Shown: positions 6,131 to 12,577, counted from the stretch's first letter. The stretch is DNA of 17,255 bases from Acidobacteriota bacterium (GCA_003161495.1 PMOP01000528.1:1-17255), one strand, 5' to 3'. Numbers and translations are program-made. Notes: a model not told the origin generated them from the sequence alone.

Positions 6131-6646
6131 ATGACGCAAGCGCCTGCATCGCCCGGCTGGGTCTACATCCTGACGAATGAAGCCATGCCCGGCCTCGTCA
6201 AGATCGGCCTGACCACGCGCACCCCAAAAGAGCGGGCGGCGGAACTGTCGAGCGCGACCGGCGTGCCGCTGCCTTTTGTCGTGGCATGGGCGCGGGCCGT
6301 GTCCGATTGCGCCACTGTCGAAAAGGCCGTGCACCGGATGCTTGATGACAAGCGGGTGAACGGCAAGCGGGAATCCTTCCGTGTCGATGTGGCGACGGCG
6401 CGCCAGGTTATCGAAGCCGCTGCCGGGTCCGTGCTCGGGCGGCGATGGCTGACGCCTCCGCAATTGCGCACAGGAGGCCGCAGGAAGGGCAGACGGAAAA
6501 GGGGAGGGGATTTGACCGGCTTCGGCCTGCTGGCCTCCTGCGTGGCTGTGCTGGCCGTCCTTGCCGTGTTCAAGCCGACATTACCGGACTGGTTGCCGAG
6601 GCCGGTCTATCAGGGCTTCATGATGGTGGAACGGCTGGGCGGGTAA
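6131..6646 (+). CDS. GIY-YIG (T5orf172-like) nuclease domain with C-terminal membrane anchor
   Basis: The N-terminal domain (9-85) matches the GIY-YIG superfamily in its T5orf172/MUG113 form. WVYILTN (10-16) stands for the GIY strand and VKIGLT (23-28) for the YIG strand. ERAAEL (34-39) gives the conserved arginine, and E64 with H68 gives the acidic metal-binding region. A basic linker RRKGRRKRGG (117-126) follows, then one hydrophobic segment (about 130-147) and a short tail. The fold is known for DNA cleavage, but activity here is inferred. Membrane anchoring is unusual for this family. The ATG at 6131 lies 25 bp downstream of the T-rich stretch GGTTTTTTCAGTATAGTTT. The gene converges on 6701-6904. 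Confidence 0.8.
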   Translation: MTQAPASPGWVYILTNEAMPGLVKIGLTTRTPKERAAELSSATGVPLPFVVAWARAVSDCATVEKAVHRMLDDKRVNGKRESFRVDVATARQVIEAAAGSVLGRRWLTPPQLRTGGRRKGRRKRGGDLTGFGLLASCVAVLAVLAVFKPTLPDWLPRPVYQGFMMVERLGG

Positions 6647-6700
6647 TCCATTGCAACCCGTCACGTTACGAGATAGCGGCGGGCGCGCGATGCCACGGGA

Positions 6701-6904
6701 TCAGGCGTCTACGAGGCCAAGGCGCTTTTCAAGGGTCAGGAGGCGGTCGTCCAGCCTGTCAAAGCGCCCGGTGTGGTGCTGGGCCTTTTCCTCAAGCTGG
6801 GAAAGCCGGAATTTGATGTCCCGAATATCGTTTTCAGTCCGGTCAGTCGATGCCCGGATGTGGCGCAATAGCTCCAAGGTGTGGCTTGCCAGTTCGTCAG
6901 TCAT
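6701..6904 (-). CDS. Small coiled-coil protein (67 aa)
   Basis: The product is unrecognised. From MTDELASHTLELL onward it is heptad-like helix with alternating hydrophobics and E/R pairs (DIRDIKFRLSQLEE, FDRLDDRLLTLEKRL), typical of small plasmid-borne coiled-coil hypotheticals in alphaproteobacteria. The ATG at 6904 is chosen because a consensus TATAAT sits 7 nt before it, which fits a leaderless mRNA. The alternative start at 6955 lies upstream of that promoter. Confidence 0.65.
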   Translation of the reverse strand: MTDELASHTLELLRHIRASTDRTENDIRDIKFRLSQLEEKAQHHTGRFDRLDDRLLTLEKRLGLVDA

Positions 6905-6911
6905 GGGATTG

Positions 6912-6917
6912 ATTATA
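6912..6917 (-). promoter_or_regulatory. -10 box of a leaderless promoter
   Basis: On the minus strand, TATAAT is followed by 7 nt and then ATG (6904). Transcription would start at or next to the start codon, and no ribosome binding site is present. The -35 region is weak. Confidence 0.5.
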
Positions 6918-7072
6918 ACATAATCGGAACAGAAGGAAAATTGGATTTTCCGCAACCCCCGTTATCGCATTCTCGCGTGAGGGGGCGTTACCCGCATGGG
7001 CGGAGACGCCTTCGACTCCGTGCGCTCTTACGCATAGCACCCGGCCCGCAGGGACACGCCCAAAGTCTTGAA

Positions 7073-7249
7073 TTACGGAAGACCTGTCACTGCCGGATGC
7101 ACATTAAGGCGTTGGCGGCGCTGCATCCAGTAACGTTCAAGCACGAAGATAGCGCCGTGATCGGGAGGAACAGGGGGCGGCGGTTCCACCTTGCGCGGCG
7201 GCATTTCTACAATTCGGACCTTGGATAAATCGGGTTTTTCGCCGGTCAT
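7073..7249 (-). CDS. Small Pro-rich protein (58 aa), translationally coupled
   Basis: The frame begins MTGEKPDLSKVRIVEMPPRK, continues with a Pro-rich stretch (EPPPPVPPD) and an FVLERYWMQRRQRL helix, and stops at TAA 7073-7075. Its ATG overlaps the TGA of the 96-residue gene as ATGA, the same coupling seen elsewhere in this window. That overlap is the main reason to accept it. Function is unknown. The stretch downstream of its stop, 6956-7072, holds only a possible CCCCC/GGGGG stem. Confidence 0.6.
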   Translation of the reverse strand: MTGEKPDLSKVRIVEMPPRKVEPPPPVPPDHGAIFVLERYWMQRRQRLNVHPAVTGLP

Positions 7250-7536
7250 GCGTTCCGGCGTGTGAAAAGGTCTATGACGTTTGACGGAAACAGCTCGGCG
7301 ACTATGTCGCCGAAGCGCCTGGACGGGGCAAACCCCCTCTGGTCGTATCCAATGACACCCGCTTCCTGCAAGGCGTCTAGGTCGTAATCGTCAACCCCTG
7401 CATTGAAGAAATCGACACTGCTGTAACCGGCCTCCTGCATTAAAGCTTCGGCACTGTCGCTCCCGCCAGCCCGGCAAAGTTCTGCGCAGGCTGTGGCGAA
7501 CCCTATGATGAAATGTTTCTTTTGATCTTCGGTCAT
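7246..7536 (-). CDS. Hypothetical acidic protein (96 aa)
   Basis: The product is unrecognised. It is a small acidic protein with a helical start (EDQKKHFIIGFATACAELC), two cysteines in the first 22 residues, and a C-terminal DIVAELFPSNVIDLFTRR helix. It is first in a two-gene unit with 7073-7249 through the ATGA overlap. It is divergently transcribed from 7663-8328 across an AT-rich 126-bp spacer with a direct repeat, so the two sides may be co-regulated. Confidence 0.65.
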   Translation of the reverse strand: MTEDQKKHFIIGFATACAELCRAGGSDSAEALMQEAGYSSVDFFNAGVDDYDLDALQEAGVIGYDQRGFAPSRRFGDIVAELFPSNVIDLFTRRNA

Positions 7537-7662
7537 GAAGAAAAACTAGCAATAGTTTGTAATTTACACAATGGCCATTATCACCGGTTTAAAGTGGAAA
7601 ATAGGCAGCTGTTCTTGCTTGTAATTTACCATCCATTATCTTTATGATTTTATAATTATGGT
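7537..7662. promoter_or_regulatory. Divergent AT-rich control region with direct repeat and palindrome
   Basis: TTGTAATTTAC occurs twice in the same direction, at 7557-7567 and 7619-7629. A perfect palindrome AATGGCCATT lies at 7570-7579. TATAAT at 7651-7656 is followed 6 nt later by ATG 7663, giving a leaderless plus-strand start. The repeats are candidate operators for a regulator that I cannot identify. Confidence 0.5.
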
Positions 7663-8328
7663 ATGTCCAATGAGACAGAAGAACAAAGCGGCCCTTCGCT
7701 CTCCAAAATATTCAGCCAAGACCGGGTGAGACCGGAAGCGGGCGGTCATTTCAGGATGGACCCTGAAGAGCCTGTAGCAGGGGAACGCTATGCCAAAGAG
7801 GCAAAGAGCGGCCCTGTCGGCCTAAAGGAAGAATTTGAGGAAAAGCGCCAGTCTGCCTCCCGCTCCGCATCCGCAATGGTGTTCGATTTCTATCATGGCC
7901 TGACGCCGGGCGATGGTTTCATCAACATGCGGGCGCAGGGGAAGCGAACCGGACCCGGTGGCTATGGCCCGCGACAAATGACCGAAGCGCAGATGATCCG
8001 GCTGATACGGATCGCGGTGGAGCGGGAAGGCTGGACCAATATCTGGTTTCACAAGAACGGCGTGATTGATCAGGCCGCCACAAATCTGGCCAACCAATTA
8101 TTGACCACGAAGCTCGCGCCGTATCGGGAAAAAATGGCCGCGCAAGGCCGGGATTTCCAAGTTCGCAGCTTTCTGCCGGAACACGTCCTGGCGGGAACGA
8201 GCCTGAGCGGCCAGCTTCTTCACACGCACCGTTTCAAGGTCCAGAACCGGGAATTGGAGAGAGCCGGAAAGCGCAATGCCAAGCTTGAAAAACGCGCCGG
8301 TCGCGGGATGAATGCCCCGCCGCCCTGA
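7663..8328 (+). CDS. Hypothetical protein (221 aa)
   Basis: The function is unrecognised. The N-terminal 75 residues are polar and probably disordered. A folded core runs over about 95-180 (PGGYGPRQMTEAQMIRL, then REGWTNIWFHKNGVIDQAA), and the C-terminus is basic (KRNAKLEKRAGRG). The segment AEAQ-like helix, then GW and a short strand, loosely recalls large-polyvalent-protein domains of conjugative elements (LPD7-like), but the match is too weak to name. The start follows a TATAAT by 6 nt, with no ribosome binding site. The protein's 3' end is followed by the R2 terminator-like repeat at 8348-8393 on the opposite strand. Confidence 0.7.
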   Translation: MSNETEEQSGPSLSKIFSQDRVRPEAGGHFRMDPEEPVAGERYAKEAKSGPVGLKEEFEEKRQSASRSASAMVFDFYHGLTPGDGFINMRAQGKRTGPGGYGPRQMTEAQMIRLIRIAVEREGWTNIWFHKNGVIDQAATNLANQLLTTKLAPYREKMAAQGRDFQVRSFLPEHVLAGTSLSGQLLHTHRFKVQNRELERAGKRNAKLEKRAGRGMNAPPP

Positions 8329-8347
8329 GCTGGTGATTTAGATAACC

Positions 8348-8393
8348 GTTATAGAAAGTCCCCCTCTTCGCCTCTCCCCCAAGGGGGACAGTA
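8348..8393 (-). terminator. R2 repeat, copy 1: hairpin downstream of truncated gene
   Basis: GTCCCCC (8358-8364) can pair with GGGGGAC (8383-8389), with a competing CCCCC (8376-8380) in between. Almost the same sequence occurs at 15188-15232. It lies downstream of the truncated minus-strand copy at 8431-8490. The T-tract is poor in this copy. Confidence 0.45.
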
Positions 8394-8430
8394 AGATGGT
8401 CCAGCACGGCGCTTCGCTCCGCGCCGGAAC

Positions 8431-8490
8431 CTATGGCGGATCTTTTCCGGCTGCATGGGCGGCACGGGACTTCGCCCCGTTGTCGGCCAT
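8431..8490 (-). pseudogene. Truncated second copy of the coiled-coil gene (19 codons)
   Basis: From ATG 8490 the frame reads MADNGAKSRAA, matching the MAENGAKSRAA start of 5282-5905, and then diverges into HAAGKDPP and stops at TAG 8431-8433. The homologous leader (copy B) is well preserved, so this is a remnant of a duplication or recombination that lost the rest of the gene. A functional short peptide cannot be excluded. Confidence 0.6.
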
Positions 8491-8628
8491 GATACAAAAC
8501 TCCTGCTGCTGTATCTCCGATGTGGGAACGATCCAGACCAGTTTGAAGGCTCAAGAAGCTGCCCGGTCGGGCAGGCATGATAATTCCCCCCGTATTGGCC
8601 TTAACGCCCCCAAAGGGGGCCGAAGATC
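8457..8628 (-). repeat. Duplicated leader element, copy B
   Basis: This is a close copy of 5873-6043, with the CTGCCCG/CGGGCAG hairpin at 8559-8574 and the CCCCC-AAA-GGGGG hairpin at 8607-8619. The similarity begins within the coding start and ends at the GCCGAAGATC stretch just beyond the second hairpin, after which the two loci are unrelated. Confidence 0.75.
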
Positions 8629-8727
8629 AAACATGCCGCTGCCGCGCCACGGTTGAGCCTGAAAGACAACAGTTTTTTAACCGTTCGATGAGACAATGAC
8701 CGGACGCAATAAAATTGGAGGCCGACG

Positions 8728-8949
8728 ATGATTTATGATGCGTTTATTACCGAAGAATACGAGGACAAGGGGGGCGCGAAGAAGCCGCGCTTTCATCAGG
8801 TGGGGGTCGCCTTCGACGCCAAGAATGGGGAAGGCATGGACGTTATTATTCCGCCCGGCCTGTCCGTGACGGGCCGTATCAGCATCCGGCGCAGAAAAGT
8901 CCGTGAAGCGGGCGAGGCAAAGCTGGATGACGACGAAGTGCCTTACTGA
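8728..8949 (+). CDS. Hypothetical small protein (73 aa)
   Basis: It begins MIYDAFITEEYEDKGG and has alternating strands, ending RISIRRRKVRE and a DDDEVPY tail. Very short proteins of this look are common next to plasmid genes of alphaproteobacteria, but I cannot name a function; a small beta-barrel is plausible from the strand pattern. GGAGG lies 7 nt before ATG 8728, a good ribosome binding site. It is followed after 11 nt by 8961-9311, probably in one operon. Confidence 0.75.
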   Translation: MIYDAFITEEYEDKGGAKKPRFHQVGVAFDAKNGEGMDVIIPPGLSVTGRISIRRRKVREAGEAKLDDDEVPY

Positions 8950-8960
8950 AAACTGTTGTC

Positions 8961-9311
8961 ATGGCTCCGCGTCGCACACAACCGCCTCGTCCGCCTGCTG
9001 CCCCTCCCGCCACTGTCGAGGCCGGGGCGGCGCGGGTCCGTGCGTTGCTGGTGCCGCTCTTCGACCGCAAGGACGGAAGCGGGGCGGATTGGCCATTGAT
9101 GCTCGAAAGCCTGTTCCGGGCGGGCTTTGAAATCGCGGACGGACGGCCCGACGATGAAGCCCGGCGGGCAATCATGCGGCGTGTGCATGAAGGATCTTAT
9201 ACCCGGCTGGCCGGGGATTCCGGTGAGGGCAAGCCGGTCACTGCCGGGCCGGTTTCCGCGCCCGCGAACACGGCTTTTCTGAAACCACCGGGGCCGCGTC
9301 CGCCCAAATAG
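8961..9311 (+). CDS. Hypothetical Pro/Ala-rich protein (116 aa)
   Basis: The product is unrecognised. The first 20 residues are Pro/Arg/Ala-rich, the middle (22-75) looks folded and helical (RVRALLVPLFDRKDG, LMLESLFRAGFEIA), and the last 35 residues are again Pro-rich and probably disordered. The start ATG 8961 lies 11 nt after the previous stop. An overlapping minus-strand frame (9238-9549) is judged a shadow, because codon use on the plus strand is GC3-rich like the neighbours. Confidence 0.65.
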   Translation: MAPRRTQPPRPPAAPPATVEAGAARVRALLVPLFDRKDGSGADWPLMLESLFRAGFEIADGRPDDEARRAIMRRVHEGSYTRLAGDSGEGKPVTAGPVSAPANTAFLKPPGPRPPK

Positions 9312-9370
9312 ACGGTTCAGCAATCATTCTCCACTTGTATTCGGGATATCGGCGTCCCAACATCCTTGGC

Positions 9371-9390
9371 GCGACCGCTGCGGCGGTCGC
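9371..9390 (+). promoter_or_regulatory. Perfect 8-bp GC-rich hairpin
   Basis: GCGACCGC and GCGGTCGC flank a TGCG tetraloop. It lies 59 nt after the 116-residue gene and 40 nt before the small ORF at 9431. There is no T-tract, so it is either a leader structure or a processing hairpin. Confidence 0.4.
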
Positions 9391-9430
9391 GGCCTGCCGC
9401 TCTCTGAAACTGTGAATATGGAGGTACAGG

Positions 9431-9553
9431 ATGACCGCAATCACGGCATCCGTAGGCATGAGGTTTGGTTTCCTCATTGACCTGCGGGCGTTGAAGATTA
9501 CGATTTTCGTCTTTCTACGGAAGACTCTCTCGGTTGAGAGGCGTTCCAACTAG
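9431..9553 (+). CDS. Possible 40-aa peptide
   Basis: From ATG 9431 the frame encodes MTAITASVGMRFGFLIDLRA followed by LKITIFVFLRK and a charged tail. GGAGG lies 6 nt before the start, one of the best ribosome binding sites in the window, and a terminator follows soon after. Hydrophobic core plus basic tail is the shape of many small membrane-active or type I toxin peptides, but this is inference only and no family is recognised. Confidence 0.4.
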   Translation: MTAITASVGMRFGFLIDLRALKITIFVFLRKTLSVERRSN

Positions 9554-9564
9554 CGGAAGATGGT

Positions 9565-9632
9565 CCCCCGGCCACGATAATCGCCGGCCTATAGAGTTCG
9601 CTTCTACCCTTCTATGAACTCGGGGGTTTTTT
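9565..9632 (+). terminator. T-tailed structured terminator, possibly with three-way junction
   Basis: CCCCC (9565-9569) can pair with GGGGG (9622-9626), followed by six Ts (9627-9632). Inside lie two smaller stems: GGCC/GGCC (9570-9573 with 9586-9589) and GAGTTC/GAACTC (9594-9599 with 9616-9621). It ends transcription from the 8728-9553 direction. The internal arms are unusual for a simple terminator. Confidence 0.6.
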
Positions 9633-9722
9633 ATTTCGTGTCGAAATTGGAATGTTAGGTTTGGCAAGGTATGGTTTCGTAGTGCGAAATATCGTTGGTT
9701 ATTCTGATCTCCATGTCACAGT

Positions 9723-9752
9723 TTCCAAAAACCCCGATATCACATTTTGGAA
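9723..9752 (-). terminator. Inverted repeat after the secreted-protein gene
   Basis: TTCCAAAA (9723-9730) and TTTTGGAA (9745-9752) flank a 14-nt loop, directly after the stop of the minus-strand gene at 9753. The stem is AT-rich and contains the T-run, so it is a weak or bidirectional terminator candidate. Confidence 0.4.
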
Positions 9753-10727
9753 TCAAGGATTGACCATACAGATGAGGTTGTAGGTGTTGTCACAATTCTG
9801 GGCGCTGCCACCCGTAATGCCCACCCATCTATTGGCATCTGAATAAGTCGATACGCCTGCGCTTGCGCCATCCCCATTTGTTGCGTTAGTCCAAACATTG
9901 CAGCCATATTGAAAGCCGCCACTTTGGCTGGTATTGCTCCATTGTGTGCTGCCGGTTGATGTTCTGTGTAGCCAATAATTATAAGTGCCTCCAAAGCGGT
10001 TGGCCGCTGCCCAACTTACGCTATCGTTTGGTCCGAGTCCGCTGGCGTCTGTGGTGAATGAGGCCCCTCCGTTCCCGGCGTTATTTGCATCAGCGAAATA
10101 GTATGTAGTTAACGGCATAAGATTTGTGCATGTGCTTCCATCACATAGAAATGCTTTCACTTTTGAGGCAATGAGCTGCCCGTTGCTATTCGCTGTCGAA
10201 TGCCCGGCCCAGCCTGTATGGGTCGTCGTCAGTTCGCTCAGGCATTTTGCATTGGCGCCGGCCAATCCCCCGAGGTTTCCGTTCCATTGTGTCTGCGTCA
10301 TCACGAAATACCCACTGCCGCTTGGCGCGGTTGGCGGGGTTGTCGATTGCTGCGCGATCATCGCCGCCCAAACCGTGCCGTTGCAGAATTCGATATAATT
10401 GATGGAGGAATTGTAGCGGAGCGCGCCCGCCGTCGTGCCGGAACAGCCCAGCGCCTTCATGCCAAGTATCGCCTCGCCCTTGACGTGCAGCGGCGCGGCG
10501 GGGGCCGTCGTGCCGATGCCGACATTGCCGGTGGACTGGAAATTGATGACGCTCTGCCATGTTGAGCCGTTGCAGAACAGGCCGTTTTCAAAGCCGGTGT
10601 TGGGATTGAGGCTGGAGAGGCCGAACTGATTGGCCTGCGCACCGGTGCAGGCGTCGCCGGGAACCGTGGCGCGGGCCTGTGAAGCCGTGAGCAGGATCAG
10701 GGCGGCAATGAGCGCCAGCCGCCTCAA
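9753..10727 (-). CDS. Secreted fibre/lectin-like protein with DUF1554-type C-terminus
   Basis: The 324-residue protein has a signal peptide (MRRLALIAALILLTASQARA, cleavage near 20). Two similar modules follow (27-62 and 95-125), each ending FCNG-x-x-W. Between them is the STGNVGIGTTAPAAPLHVKG motif common in tail-fibre and adhesin stalks. The C-terminal domain (about 139-324) begins FVMTQTQWNGNLGGLAGANAK, matching the DUF1554/C-type-lectin-like fold, with cysteines at 162, 195, 200, 276, 312 and 320 suited to disulfides. The likely role is surface binding. The start is TTG 10727 in a TTGA overlap with the upstream stop, with GGAG 8 nt before it. It is the second gene of a two-gene unit. Confidence 0.82.
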   Translation of the reverse strand: MRRLALIAALILLTASQARATVPGDACTGAQANQFGLSSLNPNTGFENGLFCNGSTWQSVINFQSTGNVGIGTTAPAAPLHVKGEAILGMKALGCSGTTAGALRYNSSINYIEFCNGTVWAAMIAQQSTTPPTAPSGSGYFVMTQTQWNGNLGGLAGANAKCLSELTTTHTGWAGHSTANSNGQLIASKVKAFLCDGSTCTNLMPLTTYYFADANNAGNGGASFTTDASGLGPNDSVSWAAANRFGGTYNYWLHRTSTGSTQWSNTSQSGGFQYGCNVWTNATNGDGASAGVSTYSDANRWVGITGGSAQNCDNTYNLICMVNP

Positions 10728-11020
10728 GGCTTCGGCTCCGCCTTGATGCGCTGGGCGTATTCAGCGTCGGAAGAACCGTCATCAGTTATAACCCCGCCAT
10801 AGTCTATGCTGTCCTTGACATGGAGGCCGTTGGCGTCAAAGCGGGCAACCTCCTTGCCATTGACGATGAACCGGACGGCTCCGGTCTTCTGGTCGGTTTC
10901 GATGCGGGTTGCCTGCGCCTGACCGGCTGGTTGCGGTGTTGCTGCCGGTGCCGTTGCTTCCCCTGCCTGCGCGGCTGTCGCCAGTAGAACGATAATAGCT
11001 GATAGAAGTATTCTCCGCAT
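10724..11020 (-). CDS. Small secreted fibre-associated protein (98 aa)
   Basis: The signal peptide is MRRILLSAIIVLLATAAQA. It is followed by a Pro/Ala/Gln linker (20-37) and a beta-rich stretch, GAVRFIVNGKEVARFDANGL, ending with HVKDSIDYGG. That wording resembles phage tail-fibre and fibre-stalk repeats (fixed 'G-hydrophobic-V-K' rungs), so a trimeric fibre or stalk partner for the downstream lectin-like protein is plausible. A purine-rich GGAAGGGACGGG precedes ATG 11020. It is divergent from the resolvase gene across a 243-bp spacer. Confidence 0.75.
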   Translation of the reverse strand: MRRILLSAIIVLLATAAQAGEATAPAATPQPAGQAQATRIETDQKTGAVRFIVNGKEVARFDANGLHVKDSIDYGGVITDDGSSDAEYAQRIKAEPKP

Positions 11021-11263
11021 GAAAACCCGTCCCTTCCGTCTATGTTACCATAGCCGGTTTTTGTATTTGTTAATTCTCGTTTTATTTCGATTATCCACAG
11101 CAAATAGCGCCATGACTGGCGGGGTTTACTGCTGGCTGTGCGAATTCCCCGGCTTCCGCCCTTGTGCGGAAAGGGACCCCTTTCCGGCTCGTTTTTCCGG
11201 CCTCGCAAGCCATTGATAAACAAAGGGCTGGTAGCGCCGGAAAGGGTGTGCGAAAATTACCGC
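11021..11263. promoter_or_regulatory. Divergent spacer with DnaA box and inverted repeats
   Basis: A perfect TTATCCACA DnaA-type box lies at 11091-11099. CTATG/CATAG arms at 11040-11053 could be an operator of the secreted-protein unit. GGAAAGG and CCTTTCC at 11168-11185 form a short palindrome. CCCTTTCCGGC (11178-11188) has a perfect inverted partner GCCGGAAAGGG at 11236-11246, close to the resolvase start. These inverted repeats are candidates for a resolvase res site or operator. Confidence 0.45.
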
Positions 11264-11827
11264 ATGAAAATCGGCTATGCCCGGGTATCGGAGGACGAAC
11301 AGAACCTTGACTTGCAGCTTGACGCGCTGCGGGCAGAGGGGTGCGAGGAAATATTCGAGGATATCAAATCGGGCGCGGACAGTCGCCGAAAGGGGTTTGC
11401 CGCTGCTCTCGCCCGCTGTGGTGCCGGCGACGTGCTCGTGGGATGGAAACTCGACCGTGTTGCACGGTCCCTTTACGACTTGGTTGTGCTGGCCAAGGAT
11501 CTGAAGGAGCGGGGCGCGGGACTGAAGATCCTGACGGGCGAGGGTGCCGCCGTCGATGTGACACACGCACAGGGCCGGATGGTGTTCGGCATACTGGCTG
11601 TCATTGCTGAATTCGAATGGGAATTGATCCGCGAACGGACAGCGGCGGGGATGAAGGCGGCAAAGCGCCGGGGTGTGCATGTCGGCAGGCCGCGCAAGCT
11701 CGGGGCGGCCCAGCTTGACATGGCGGCGCAGCTCATGGCGGCGGACAGGTCGCAAAAGGAAGTTGCAAGGGCGCTTGGCGTGGCTGTCTCTACGCTGCGC
11801 GAAAACATGAAGGAACGGGCGGCGTGA
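11264..11827 (+). CDS. Serine recombinase (resolvase/invertase family)
   Basis: At 187 residues it has the normal length. The catalytic region begins MKIGYARVSEDEQNLDLQLD with Y5, R7 and nucleophile S9. The DR-x-x-R motif is DRVAR at 64-68. A long E helix (about 100-135) precedes a C-terminal HTH (about 144-183, GRPRKLGAA then SQKEVARALGVAVSTLREN). It cuts and rejoins DNA through a 5'-phosphoserine link. On a plasmid the usual role is multimer resolution; inversion cannot be excluded, since it lies next to a fibre-type gene, but no flanking invertible repeats were seen. The next gene starts within its stop codon. Confidence 0.92.
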   Translation: MKIGYARVSEDEQNLDLQLDALRAEGCEEIFEDIKSGADSRRKGFAAALARCGAGDVLVGWKLDRVARSLYDLVVLAKDLKERGAGLKILTGEGAAVDVTHAQGRMVFGILAVIAEFEWELIRERTAAGMKAAKRRGVHVGRPRKLGAAQLDMAAQLMAADRSQKEVARALGVAVSTLRENMKERAA

Positions 11828-12027
11828 CCATCCCCCCCTGCAATCAAACCGGCGCTGCCGAATGGCTCATCGTCACCCTGTTCAGCTACATCGTCGCCTT
11901 GGTCGCGTGGCTGGCAGGCGCGGGCTGGTGGTCGCTGCTTGCTTTGCCGGCGGTGGTGGTGCTTCGTCTGGCTTTGATGAACCGCAAGGACGCGCTTCTG
12001 CCCGTGCGCGGTAGAAAACGGGCCTGA
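11824..12027 (+). CDS. Small membrane protein (67 aa), coupled to resolvase
   Basis: The start is GTG 11824 in a GTGA overlap with the resolvase stop. The peptide has a hydrophobic central stretch (about residues 14-52) that can form two transmembrane helices, WLIVTLFSYIVALVAWLAGA then WWSLLALPAVVVLRL, and a basic C-terminus (RGRKRA) likely in the cytoplasm. No family is recognised. Coupling to a resolvase is unusual and may be only transcriptional hitch-hiking. Confidence 0.6.
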   Translation: MTIPPCNQTGAAEWLIVTLFSYIVALVAWLAGAGWWSLLALPAVVVLRLALMNRKDALLPVRGRKRA

Positions 12028-12032
12028 CGGGG

Positions 12033-12299
12033 TCAGCCGTTCGGCACGATGCCTACATACGGATAAACGCCCCAAAACCGGAACGTCGGGGCGTTCTTAA
12101 TCGCAGACACGCGACAATCCAGACTGTCTATGTCGAAATCCCCCGAGAAGTCGCCGCTGAAGTCGCCTGTGTGGCGTTCGCACGAAATTGGCAATCGGGC
12201 GCGCTGCTGCACGGCGGCGAAAGATAGAATTCCCAAAAAGGCAAGCCGGAGCAAGAGAAGTTCTCTTCCACGAATAGGTTCAAAGACTGCGGCGCTCAT
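12033..12299 (-). CDS. Hypothetical membrane-associated protein (88 aa)
   Basis: A hydrophobic N-terminal segment (about 15-31, LLLLRLAFLGILSFAAV) could be a signal or anchor. It is followed by a basic stretch and a short repeated GDFSGDFSGDF (residues 45-55), with two cysteines. The ATG overlaps the stop of 12296-12577 as ATGA, supporting coupling. Function unknown. Confidence 0.5.
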   Translation of the reverse strand: MSAAVFEPIRGRELLLLRLAFLGILSFAAVQQRARLPISCERHTGDFSGDFSGDFDIDSLDCRVSAIKNAPTFRFWGVYPYVGIVPNG

Positions 12300-12577
12300 G
12301 CGCGTTCCCTATCCAATTCGAACTTGGCTTCCAGACCACACAGAGGCGAGAGGAAGAAGCCGGGTTTTATGCCATGCCGCCGCGCCTCCGATTCCTCGAC
12401 CCGGATTACGATGCGGTCTGGGAAAGGAAAGTGTCTTTCTATCGTTTCGGGTTTGATGGGCGGATTCTTGGTCCAGCACGTCGCGTCAACCTTGAACGCC
12501 TCGACGCATTGGGGCCAGGACAGCTCTTCCCCAGAGCCATGCTGTATCCCGTCATAGACCCAAAAACCTGTTGCCAT
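12296..12577 (-). CDS. Hypothetical protein (93 aa)
   Basis: The product is unrecognised; it begins MATGFWVYDGIQHGSGEELS and is soluble and mixed-charge. The start at 12577 has AAGGA about 10 nt upstream and is preferred over the longer frame from 12658. It is first of a two-gene unit with 12033-12299 and points away from the restriction-modification cassette. Confidence 0.6.
   Translation of the reverse strand: MATGFWVYDGIQHGSGEELSWPQCVEAFKVDATCWTKNPPIKPETIERHFPFPDRIVIRVEESEARRHGIKPGFFLSPLCGLEAKFELDRERA

Noticed and set aside
6165..6178. Relaxase nic-like ATCCTG motif
   Set aside because: It is within the coding region of the GIY-YIG gene and has no flanking inverted repeat; similar six-mers also occur inside other genes.
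9753..11827. Invertible switch (resolvase next to fibre gene)
   Set aside because: No matching inverted repeats flanking the fibre genes were found, so phase variation is unsupported.
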